Assembly (NCBI GenBank): GCA_022376515.1
Contig: WTXI01000239.1
Location: forward strand, 1 to 55,964
Length of the DNA: 55,964 nucleotides
Source: Lactifluus volemus
Lineage: Eukaryota > Basidiomycota > Agaricomycetes > Russulales > Russulaceae
Direction: 5' to 3'
The notes under the pieces are model-generated. The model was given only the letters and a program-made list of their open reading frames with translations. It had not been told where the DNA came from and searched no databases. This document shows positions 34,012-43,205 of the stretch, one piece after another; the first letter of the stretch is position 1; every line of letters starts with the position of its first letter. Position numbers and translations under genes: made by a program.

Positions 34012-34357
34012 TTATCGATTTCCCGCTGTCGACTCCTTGAGACCCTGCAACGCTACGGACCTTCTCAAGATGGCCATGGCGTTGAGAGGATCCATGGCAA
34101 TGGCGGCATCGCAATCCTTTACGACCTCGTCGTGTCGCGGCGGCAACATATTGGCATAACACCACGCACGATTCGTGTATAAACTCGACTCCATCGATCC
34201 GTCAGCGATAGCGGCAGCTATCGCTCGCGTGTACAACCCCGCAGCGACTTCGTAATCGTCTGATTGTACGGCGGCATCGGCTTGACGTCGGAGGTCCGCC
34301 ACAGCGGTGGTTGCACCACCTTTACGTTCCTGTGATCGTTTTTTCTTTTTCTTTTTT

Positions 34358-34392
<35 letters not shown>

Positions 34393-34550
34393 AAGGAAAG
34401 GAAGGAAGGAAAGAAAGAAGTTTTACGTACGGTGGTGGAAGAGGAGGACTTGAAGTTTCGGCGTGATGCTATAACCGCAGCTGCCGTCAGGGCTACGGCG
34501 ACAACTCCGACGGTAATGAAGAGCACGCGTCGGGTTTCGTGAGAGACCAT
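34012..34550 (-). CDS. Short membrane-anchored TPR protein, TOM70-like N-terminal part
   Basis: Exons 34431-34550 and 34012-34329 total 438 nt, 145 residues. Residues about 8-28 (RVLFITVGVVAVALTAAAVI) form a membrane anchor followed by basic ASRRNFK. After a Ser-rich linker comes one TPR block (RRQADAAVQSDDYEVAAGLY, YTNRAWCYANMLPPRHDEVV, KDCDAAIAMDPLNAMAILRR), then the chain ends (KESTAGNR). It follows TOM70 residue for residue through the first three TPR helical pairs, including the odd loop [16 protein letters not shown], but lacks everything after it. Clamp residues are only partly kept: the Asn of TNRAW remains, while KxxGN has become RxxAD. It is 2 kb from TOM70. Possibly a truncated paralogue acting as a membrane-tethered TPR; function unproven. 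Confidence 0.75.
34362..34389. repeat. (GT)14 microsatellite in an intron
   Basis: Pure GT repeat inside the 101-nt intron of the short TPR gene. On the coding strand it reads (CA)n followed by an A-rich tract close to the acceptor, so length changes could affect splicing. Confidence 0.9.
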
Positions 34551-34913
34551 AACTTTTGACGTGTGCTTGTTGTAAGATAGAGAGGGAGAGAGGTTCTATG
34601 TTCTAGGCTTAGGCTAAACCGTAGCAACCCACGCGGCTTCCTGCGCTGCGCACCCCCTCCATCTTTGAGCGCCCAAAAAGAAACACGCGTTTTGACACGT
34701 AATCAAGCGTGCAGGGGGTGAAATTCACAAAGCACGTTTCGGAAAACACAAAACGGGGTTCTCGCATGCAAAGTTGATTTCAGATACGAGTATGATTGGG
34801 TGTTGTATATAGATGCCGCAGCGGAAGCCTGTTGGCATGACACACTTTTATAGATTTGATTCCATCCACCTCATTCAAGTCTGAGCCCTGGGGCCAGCAC
34901 TAGCAAAAAAACA
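34551..34913. other. Intergenic, no gene seen
   Basis: About 360 bp. The stretch at 34730-34810 (acgtttcggaaaacacaaaacg...) recurs in altered form near 36755 and 38445, so this is another edge of the duplicated region to the right. Confidence 0.5.
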
Positions 34914-35443
34914 TCAGGCTCGGTGTTGACCGCCCGCTATCGCTTGCGCCGAGTACAACTCTTTCCGTGCGCTCATCATAGTCGCCTGCTGCTTGCGCGG
35001 CACCATTGACGGGGTGGTCCATCTCATGACAGATTTTGTGTTGCTGCTGCCCCCATCCTGCTCAATCTGTTCACGCATTAAATAAAATATACAACTGGGG
35101 GGGTGGTGAAAGGAAAACGTACGGTGGCAAAGGGAGGTAGTAGTAATGGTGGCATCCGAGTCGGAGGTAGCTGATTCCTCGGGCGGTCTCGTGATGATGC
35201 AGCTGTGATGACCACACCAGTCATGACCATTCCTGCGATGGTGATGGCCACACCAGTCATGGCCGATCCGGTGATGGCGGTGGCGATGACCACGGAGGTC
35301 AAGATGACCCCAGCGATTACGATGATCATCACCGTGTATATGAAGGACACTATGGCCATGATCACCGTGATCACGGCCCCGATGGATGTCAAGATGAAGA
35401 AGGCGGCCCCGACAGTGATAAAGAGCAATCCGAGAACAGCCAT
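34914..35443 (-). CDS. Small polytopic membrane protein A (unknown family)
   Basis: Exons 35123-35443 and 34914-35066 total 474 nt, 157 residues. Residues 1-82 are almost continuously hydrophobic (MAVLGLLFITVGAAFFILTS, IGAVITVIMAIVSFIYTVMI, then repeated MTGVAI/MTGVVI units), enough for three or four membrane helices. A short Pro-rich linker and a soluble tail follow (IEQDGGSSNTKSVMRW...YSAQAIAGGQHRA). The start ATG, single intron and tail are shared with protein B at 38550-39105. I recognise no family. The N-terminal VLFITVG phrase also appears in the short TPR protein next door, probably by chance or shared anchor chemistry. Confidence 0.65.
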
Positions 35444-35489
35444 GCAAGAGAGGGAGGAGAGAGGCCCAAGGCTTTACCCTCGACCCCCT

Positions 35490-35695
35490 ATATCTGAGCG
35501 TCTAAAAAAGCACGCGTCTGACACGCCCCAGGCAGCATACTGTATAATAAAAAAACCTCATGAACGAAGTTGAGTTATATGTTTTTTGAGAGAATGTGAA
35601 ATTATTCGCATCAGAAAAGAGACAAGTTGGGCGCAACAAACTCACTCACACTGGCGTCTTCGCACTTTTGTTTTGGGTATTCTCAACCATGGACT
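35490..35695 (+). repeat. Promoter-side block, inverted relative to 39242-39432
   Basis: gagcgtctaaaaaagcacgc ... tgggtattctcaacc matches the reverse complement of 39242-39432 over about 190 bp. The stretch aaattattcgcatcagaaaa is shared exactly. Confidence 0.75.
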
Positions 35696-35899
35696 TGTAG
35701 TATCGGTCCGTTTCGACTTTTTTGTGTCTTAAAAACATAGAATCAAATGTTGTTGTTGTTGAAACTTATCCCTACCGTCGTGCATGCAGGTATTAGAGAC
35801 CAAAAGCCGCTGGTCGGACCCTCAAATGGCCTCAGAAAATCGCCGCTAGACGGCTCGGGATTCGATTTCCAGTTCGTCGTACATGAAACCGGGATGCGC

Positions 35900-36900
35900 C
35901 CTGCGGCGGGACTGAAACCCTTTACTAGTACATCCTGGTTGACGTTTTGCAGTTTGATTAGCTCACGTCCCATAATCGCCCATGTCGTTGATTTCTGCAC
36001 ACACACACATTGAGACACAGTTCTTTCCTGCCAGCCTTCTTTCAAGGGTATTTTCTTGGAGTCTCACAACAAGAAGCAATTTGACACTCAAAAGCCTGTT
36101 TCAGCGGCTTCTTCACATGGAAAGAATATATGACTATGAGGTCACTCCAAGTGCAATATGGGACTCGTCATCAGGTGGCAATGGTCAAAGTCTACACCAT
36201 GACAAACACTTGAGCTTGTAGTCATCAGAGAGGGTGGATCAGATAACCGATGACAAGTACCTTTCTACATCACTCCACATTCTCAGGTCCCTACTCGTTC
36301 GACGGCCAGATGCCAAGCGTTAAAACATTGAGCGATGCCTTAGGAAACGCATCTGTGGTGGTAATAACGCCCTCCAATGCCGTCCAATCATATCCATCTT
36401 CGAGGACGAGCACCAAGTTCAGATGGCCATCAGACTCCACTCCACATCCAACGTATTTATAGGCTGTCTCTGGGATATGGGTAATGATGGGAATGTAGTA
36501 ACTCAATTCGTAGTTTGTTTCCGCTTCAGGATCCTCTTTAGGGAATCGAGAGCGTATTTTCTGCCGGTCGAGCTTATATCCCTTTATGTATAACATCTGC
36601 TTGGATCTCTGAGACATCAGTAAGTCAGATAGAAAGGGAACATGATTAACTGGGCCACTCCAATTGGTTGTTGAGAAAGAAAGGGTATTATCACGTGGAC
36701 CGCACCTGATGTTATGCATTATGTAAGTGCAGAGGGGAACTGAAAGCGAGTTTTGGCACGTTTCAGAAAACTCAAAACGGGCTCAAGGTAACTCGAGTTG
36801 ATTCAGATACGGGTATAATTGAGTGTTGTATATACGCCATACTTAATAGGCCCCGGGGACGCCCCCCCTTCCTTCCTCCTACCTCAAGCATTATACAGTT
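35900..36900. repeat. Direct duplication, left copy
   Basis: Related in the same orientation to about 37600-38520. Shared landmarks are agacacagttctttcctgcc, the X-family ORF, and the flank ending gattcagatacg. Confidence 0.65.
36291..36719 (-). CDS. Unknown protein X1, 142 residues
   Basis: Single open frame from an ATG at 36719. The main part reads QRSKQMLYIKGYKLDRQKIR, then AETNYELSYYIPIITHIPET, AYKYVGCGVESDGHLNLVLV and LEDGYDWTALEGVITTTDAF. It looks like a small soluble alpha/beta protein, with no signal peptide. The first 30 residues are poorly conserved in the second copy, so the true start could be the internal Met of MSQRSKQ. I know no family. A frameshifted copy lies at 37945-38372. 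Confidence 0.55.
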   Translation of the reverse strand: MHNIRCGPRDNTLSFSTTNWSGPVNHVPFLSDLLMSQRSKQMLYIKGYKLDRQKIRSRFPKEDPEAETNYELSYYIPIITHIPETAYKYVGCGVESDGHLNLVLVLEDGYDWTALEGVITTTDAFPKASLNVLTLGIWPSNE

Positions 36901-37079
36901 CAAGGTGACTTGAGAGAAGCACTGGCAGCCATGGGTTTATAGGCCAACTTACAGAGTTGAGCACGTCAATACCGAGTTGCAGCGATGCCGCAGCGGAAAG
37001 CCTGTTGGTATAACACACTTTACTGTATAGATTTGATTCTATCCACCTCATCCAAGTCTTGGCCCAGAAAAAAAAACAT

Positions 37080-37250
37080 CATGCTCGGTGTTGACCGCCC
37101 GCTATCGCTCGCGCCGAGTACAACCCTTTCCACGCGCTCATAGTCGCCTTCTTGTGCTGTGCCATTGACGAGTCGTCGGAGGTGGCCCATCTCACGACAG
37201 AGTTTTGTGCTGCTTCTGCCCCCATCCCTCTCAGTGCCAAGTTGCTGATA
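37080..37250 (-). pseudogene. Remnant of the 3' exon of the membrane-protein A/B family
   Basis: Only the tail exon is recognisable: tgaccgcccgctatcgctcg and gagtacaaccctttccacgc match the ends of genes A and B. The exon frame is broken and no hydrophobic first exon follows upstream. DNA at 37260-37600 shows no gene. Confidence 0.6.
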
Positions 37251-37599
37251 CGTGCCCAATGCGAAACATCAACCCAGCACCTGTTGTTGGCCCTACAAGC
37301 AACTGCTCATAGAGCGGTTTGCGGGTACTACCAGTTCATGGTGACCCAACGACCATGCCACCCATACCAGCGTCACGAGAACACCTTACTAAGTAACCCC
37401 CCTGCAGCTGCGGGAATGATGGGGGCCCCAATGTCACGAGACAACAATGCTTAATGGCGCCCACGACAAGGGACACCAAACGTCAGGTACTGCACTATGC
37501 AGGGCCAAGAAAACAAGGATGGAGACGTTGGTTCCCACCTACACAGACGTAAAATTCCTCTTTGCCCGAACCATGCAAAGGAGGAGCATCCAAAGTCCC

Positions 37600-38520
37600 T
37601 ATCCCACTCACTTAATGTAGTTTACTAGTACACCCTGGACATTAAGACACAGTTCTTTTCTGCCAGCCTTCCTTCAGGGGTACATTGTCGGTAAGGATTA
37701 AAGGTATTTTCTTAGAGTCTCACAAAAGAGGATTCAAAGACCTGTTTCAGCGGCTTCTTCGCATGGGAAAGAATATATATGACTAGGATTTATCAATGAG
37801 GACACTTCAAAAGCAATGTAGGACTCGTCAATCAGGCGGCAATGGTCAAAGTCTACACCACGACAAACACTTGGGCCTGTAGTCATCAGAGAAGGTGGAT
37901 CAGATAACCGATGACAAAGTACCTTTCTACATCACTCCACATTCTCAGTCCCACGACGGCCAGATTCCAAGCGTTAAAACACTGAGTGATGCCTTAGGAA
38001 ACGCATCTGGAGTCGTAATAACGCTCTCCAACGCCGTCCGATCATATCCGTCCTCGAGGACGAGCACCAAGCTCAGATCACCATCGGCCTCCACTCCACA
38101 TCCGACGTACTTATAGGCTGTTTCTGGGATCGTGTTAATGATGGGAATATGGTAACTCAATTCGTAGTTTGTTTCCGCTCTTTAGGGAATTGAGAGCGTA
38201 TTTTCTGGTGGTCGAGCTTATATCCCTTTATGTATAACATCCGCTTGGACCTCTGGGACATCAGTAAGTCAGATAGAGAAAATCCAAAAGGGAACACGAT
38301 TAACTGGGACCACTCCAATTGGTTGTTGAGTATATAGGTATTATCACGTGGGTCGCACCTGATGTGATGCATTATGTAAGCCGTCCGAAAGTTGCAGGGG
38401 GGAAAGCGAATTTTGGGCGTGAAACTTGACAAAGCTGTTTCTGCACGTTTCGGAAAAACTCAAAACGGGCTCCCGCGTGCAGAGGTAACTCGAGTTGATT
38501 CAGATACGAGTAGTCTGAGC
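37600..38520. repeat. Direct duplication, right copy
   Basis: Relative of 35900-36900, carrying the frameshifted X2 gene. Confidence 0.65.
37945..38372 (-). pseudogene. Protein X2, frameshifted copy of X1
   Basis: It matches X1 closely (SDLLMSQRSKRMLYIKGYKL, AYKYVGCGVEADGDLSLVLV) but lacks 10 nt (gatcctgaag in X1) after FPKE. The frame therefore ends soon after RKQTTN, and the rest continues in another frame to the X1-like end LGIWPS. Its N-terminal part also differs. Confidence 0.7.
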
Positions 38521-38549
38521 CCCGGGCCTAGTACTAGCAAACAAAAACA

Positions 38550-39105
38550 TCAGGCTCGGTATTGACCGCCCGCTATCGCTCGCGCCGAGTACAACCCTTT
38601 CCGCGCACTCATAGTCGCCCGACTCTGCTTGTGCGGCACCATTGACGAGTCACCAGAGGTGGTCCATCTCACGACAGAGTTTGTGCTACCCTCCTCTTCT
38701 TCCTCTTCTTCCTCTTCCTCCTCTTCCTCTTCCTCCTCCTGCTCAATCTGTTCCCACATTTAAAAAAAAAAAGAGTCCAACTGGGGAGGTGAAAGGAAAA
38801 CGTACGGTGGAAAAGGGAGGTAGTAGGAGTAATGGTGGTGGGATCCGAATCGGAGGTAGTAGCCGATTCCTCAGGCGGTCTGGTGATAACGCGGACATGA
38901 CGATCACAGCCGTCATGACCATTCCGGCGGTGGTGGTGGCGATGGCCACGGAGGTCATCGTGAGCCCAGCGATTACGATGGTGACGATCGCGGTGCATAT
39001 GAGGGTCACTGTCGTCATGATCACGGTGCCCATCATGGCCGCAATGGACGTCAAGATGAAGAAGGCGGCCCCGACAGCGATAAAGAGCAATCCGAGAGCA
39101 GCCAT
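38550..39105 (-). CDS. Small polytopic membrane protein B with poly-Glu tract
   Basis: Exons 38806-39105 and 38550-38747 total 498 nt, 165 residues. It is a paralogue of protein A: MAALGLLFIAVGAAFFILTS, then further hydrophobic segments (LICTAIVTIVIAGLTMTSVA), a Pro/Leu linker and a soluble tail ending YSARAIAGGQYRA. The second exon opens with IEQ followed by an unbroken run of 16 Glu residues from GAG/GAA repeats. In protein A the same site has only IEQDGGSS, so the run is a trinucleotide expansion. Intron position and phase are the same in both. Function unknown. Confidence 0.65.
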
Positions 39106-39932
39106 ACTTTGATGGCGAAGGGAGGGAGGAGAGAGAGAGAGGCCCAAGGATTTACCAGCTTTTCCCTCGATCCCCCCTCGATCCCCCCATACCATATCTC
39201 GGCTTGGAAGCGGTTTCCGAGCGGAGCCGTGACAAAACTACAAGTGAATGGTTGAGAATACCCCAGAAAAAAGTGCGAAGCAAGCCAATGTGTGTGTACG
39301 TTTGTTGCACCCAATTTGTTTTTTTTTTTTCTGATGCGAATAATTTCGCGTTCTCTCAAAAAATACTTATCTCACTTGGGTTCCTTGTATGCTACCCTGG
39401 GGCATGTCAGATGCGTGGTTTTTTAGACGCTCAGCCACAGAGATAAAGGTTCACTGCAAGCCACTTGGGAGCCGCTTCAAGCGGTTTCGAACCGACTCAT
39501 TTACCAAATTGGATATGCCTAATAGAGAGAAAACTGCTGCAATCGGCGGGCGGCTTGAATCCAAACTGTGTGATAGAGAGATCAGATTGTTATTGTACAA
39601 GAGGGGGGGCTAGTACAGAAATGGGATAACGATAGCTTTGTTGTGGATAGATACTACAGACAAGACGGATTGTTAACCTGTGCGATTAAGAATTGTACCA
39701 AGAAAGAACAGAGGTTTATGAAAGAATCGGTCCGTTAGTTGATAGGTGATTGATGTGCGTATGTGTCATTTTGGTCATTTTGAATGAAAAAAAAAAGGCT
39801 CAGTTCAAGCTATAAAACCAAAGCACATGAAAAAGGTTTCTGCAAAATAAAAAATAAAAAACTCACATCCTGCAGAATACAAAAAAAAAATAGGGTCGGT
39901 GAGCGTCTTTTTCCACGACGAGAAAGGTGAGC
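39106..39932. other. Intergenic with inverted promoter block
   Basis: It holds the 39242-39432 block (inverted copy of 35490-35695). The rest, up to the ZIP gene 3' end, shows no gene. An A-rich stretch at 39785-39890 probably belongs to the ZIP 3' end. Confidence 0.5.
39242..39432 (-). repeat. Inverted copy of 35490-35695
   Basis: On the minus strand it reads ctgagcgtctaaaaaaccac ... ggtattctcaacc. It lies upstream of gene B as its partner lies upstream of gene A, but in the opposite orientation. Confidence 0.75.
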
Positions 39933-41646
39933 TCACTCGAGAAGGACCATCCCTCCAGCGCCCATTCCCACACTCGCGAGCGCCACTATCTGTCGTCCCT
40001 TGCTCGCCCGCCACAGCGTCGGATCGAGCACGAAATCGGCGGCAAGCATCTCCACGCACGCGGCATAAATCAACATTCCCGCGCTGATCGCGCTCAACAC
40101 GCCTTCCGCAATTTTCGACCCCACACCCGCATCCGCGCCTTGATTCGCGCCGCTACTGAATACGATGAGGCCGGAGAGTATGCCGGCGGGCGCGGTGACT
40201 GCAAAGAGGAGGGCGAGCAGAGGGCGCAGCCAGCTGATCAGGCGGCTGCTACTGCTGCCGGTCGTGGTAGTAGATTGTTGTTCAGCTTGGGAATCGGCTG
40301 GTTCTGCCGTAGGGGTCGTCGTAGTTGGGAGGGCAGCTATGCGGATGCCGAGCGAGAGACCTTCAAAGAGCTGATGGAACGAGATCGCGGCTGCGAGCGA
40401 CTCAAAATCGGCGCCCGATGAGAGCGCGAGGGTAAATCCGATGACCAGCGAGTGGAGCATGATGCCAAGTTGCAGGACCTGTAAAAACCAAATCAAAGTT
40501 TTTGTCATTGTATCGGCGGGGAGAAGCGGGTCATACCAGGATGCCGACTATCTGCCTCTTGCTCCCTATCATCGGCTCAGCATCATCGGTCATCGACTCG
40601 GAGTCCGTTTCCGCATCTGAATCTGGGCGGTCTAGTAGACTCTCTAAATCGCCATGAGTGTGGTGGTGATGGTGGTGATGGGAGGACTGGACTTGATGCC
40701 GTCGAGAAGGTGGACGTTCAGGATCGCCGGCGGGCACCGACTTTATGGTTCCCTCCCTGTCTTCAGAGTCATACAAGCGTATGACCCCAGAGCGTAGGTG
40801 GTCACTGTGATGTCGTTCGTGTTGCCTCGATGGCTCATGCCGGTGATGACCAAAGACAAAGTTGTGGTCATGTACATCACCGCAAACGGTATGGCGGCGG
40901 ATGTAGGTAGAGGATGTAGAGGCCCGAGAATCAAGCAGCGGTGTGGATTCATCGGGCGCTTGTTGAAAAGGGGAGGTGGGTAGAAGTTGTTCAGCTGCTG
41001 ATGGTGGGAAATTCAAGTAGGATCCAAAAGGGGCCATGGCTAGGAGACTCACGTTTGACTTTTGGGTTGGGTGGTTCGGAGGGGTACGAATGGAGGCGGT
41101 CTACATAAGCAGTCGAGAGATCTATGGCAATATGGAATTGAACAAGGCAAGTCATGATGTGAAGGCCAAACGTACATTCAATAAGGAATATGACAAGCAG
41201 AGAGCAGAGCCTATGTTTGACCATGAGTGCACCGACAAGCGTGATGATGGATCATATTCACACGATCAGGCCTGTCCAGCGGCCGATGCCCGTATACCGT
41301 TTGACATCGGGATCCTGGAGGCGTTCAAAGGCATCTTGTAATAGATGGACAAATGCTGTCGAAAGTATAACGCCTTTTTGATAGGATCAAAAACGGTTGG
41401 AAGGTGTGATATGGTGTAAACGTCACCTGTGCCAAAGTGTTTTCCGACAAAGAAAAAGATGGGTGGGATACGCAAGAAGCGTACTCTTTTCGAGACGGCG
41501 GGAAAGGAGACGGCTGATTTCAAGGTAAGAGAAATGCGAATAGGGAGGGAGAGAAGCAGACCGAAGAGAGATACACAGAATATCAATATCATGACGGCGA
41601 ATCTGGTTGAGGGCTTTGTAGCCCCAACCTGGTAGGCTGGTGTCAT
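39933..41646 (-). CDS. ZIP-family zinc transporter
   Basis: Six exons (41427-41646, 41262-41373, 41176-41210, 41053-41121, 40537-40994, 39933-40478) total 1440 nt, 479 residues. The N-terminal half has ZIP helices: FAVMILIFCVSLFGLLLSLP, FVGKHFGTG joined to VILSTAFVHLLQDAFERL, then GLIVLCSLLVIFLIEYLSTA. A long cytosolic loop is His-rich, with HHHHHHHTHGD, a metal-binding feature of the family. The C-terminal half carries the ion-path motifs HSLVIG and HQLFEG, then three more helices ending GMVLLE. It should import zinc or a related divalent metal across a membrane. The first Met (41646) is the best in-frame start after the upstream promoter. It is divergent from the cyclodeaminase-like gene. 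Confidence 0.92.
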
Positions 41647-41839
41647 GTCTAGGGACTGGTGGCCTCGGACGGAAGGAAGTATTGGGAGCGGGGATTGGAT
41701 GGGAAAGATCATTGAGAGACGAAAGAAAGGGAGAGGCTCGGGGCACCTTAATAGGCAAAGCGTCACGAGTACCCCACCAGTCTTGACCACGGAAGCTGTC
41801 AATTAACCGAGCTCGGTTCTTGACTGGCAAGTCAACGAA
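41647..41839. promoter_or_regulatory. Bidirectional promoter, ZIP / cyclodeaminase-like
   Basis: 193 bp between divergent ATGs. No TATA box is evident. An open frame on the ZIP strand continues upstream but without an ATG. Confidence 0.45.
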
Positions 41840-42936
41840 ATGTCCATCCTCGTTCTCACTGCTAGTGATGTCGCGCGTGTCGAGGCCTCGTGGCCTTCAC
41901 AAGAGATACAATCCGTCATCGCACACGTGTTTTTCACTTTATCACATAATCACGCTCGCAGCCCCCCCCATCGAACGACAATCGATACAGAATCTCATCG
42001 GGTCCTCTTTATGCCCGCTCGCATCGACGGGATTGGAACATCAATCAAAGTTGTTTCTGTTCCATTGCTATCGGATGATGTTCGTGGTCTTCCTGCCTCA
42101 ACCCTCGTCCTGGACGAGAATACGGGTGCAGTGAGGGCGCTTGTCAATGCGCGGTCCTTGACCGCTCTTCGTACGGCAGCAGGTATGTCGTCAACATCCT
42201 TGACGGTCCTCATACCTGAGCGGGACCCCCCTCCGCAGGGTCCGTTTTGGCGACGGTGGTTTTGTATCCACCGGCGAGTTGCGAATTCAAGCGTCTAGTC
42301 ACATTTGGTGCCGGCTCACAAATAAGATCGCACATCGACCAACTCGTGGCTACCTACCCTTCCATTGTTCATATCACCGTCGTCAATCGCACTATAAACG
42401 ACCGAGTGATCACCCTTCTCGACAGGCTGCGTGAAGACCACCCCGCAGCACAATTTATGGCAATCTCTAGGACTGACGGTGGGACTCAAGTCGAGTCAGC
42501 TGTCCGCCAGGCTGACCTCGTGTGCTGCGCAACTAGTTCCACGGCCCCACTTTTTCCATCTGAATGGGTGCGTCCTGGAACACACGTCATTTTGGTGGGT
42601 AGTTTCAAGCGAGAGATGGCCGAGGTGGATACTGCGCTCATACGCCGGGCGCGAAAAATTCTCGTTGACTCGCGCAGCGCGTGCGCGATCGAAGCTGGAG
42701 AACTTATAGCCGCGGGGGTGAAGCCGGAGGATGTGGTAGAGGTTGGTGAACTTTTATTGTACCGCTCGGAGTTGTGGCAAGTGGATACAACTAGGGTTTC
42801 AGAGCTGTTGACTGGAAGTGATGTCACTATTTTCAAATCTGTAGGACTCGGAGGACAAGACGTTGCCATTTCAGTAGCAACTGTTAATCGGGCAATTGAG
42901 ATGGAAATAGGCACCAGAATACCAAACTTTGAGTGA
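41840..42936 (+). CDS. Ornithine cyclodeaminase / mu-crystallin family protein
   Basis: Exons 41840-42182 and 42239-42936 total 1041 nt, 346 residues. The first half reads SILVLTASDVARVEA...PARIDGIGTSIKVVSVPL, then LVLDENTGAVRALVNARSLT and ALRTAAGS, typical of this family. The second half is a Rossmann fold beginning LVTFGAGSQIRSHIDQLV, with a later GTHVILVGSFKREMAEVD. It is likely an NAD(P)-dependent enzyme, but the substrate cannot be told: family members include ornithine cyclodeaminases, alanine dehydrogenases and imine reductases. The usual GxGxQA is here GAGSQI. The single intron restores TAAGSVLATVV exactly. Confidence 0.9.
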
Positions 42937-43205
42937 CACCCGCAGTTTACGGTTAACCGCGGTCCTTTTGTGATAACTCACGTGATCCTAGGATGCTTTT
43001 ATCTCTAATTTGATGAGACTTTCGACTCAACTTTGTTGTCAACCGCAGCTCATGTGTTACTAAAAACAGGTCCCCTTCACATGAAGAAGGTCTTTGTTAG
43101 ACGCGTGACTACTTATAACTCATCCTTGCCCCCAATACAGCTCAACTCACATCTCTTACCACTCTATCCTCATCTCCTTTCTCTCTGATTTTTCATCCAT
43201 CTGAA

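Noticed and set aside
41266..41830. Longer N-terminus for the ZIP transporter using frames up to 41830
   Set aside because: These frames begin without ATG and would overlap the divergent gene; the Met at 41646 gives the usual short N-terminus before helix 1.
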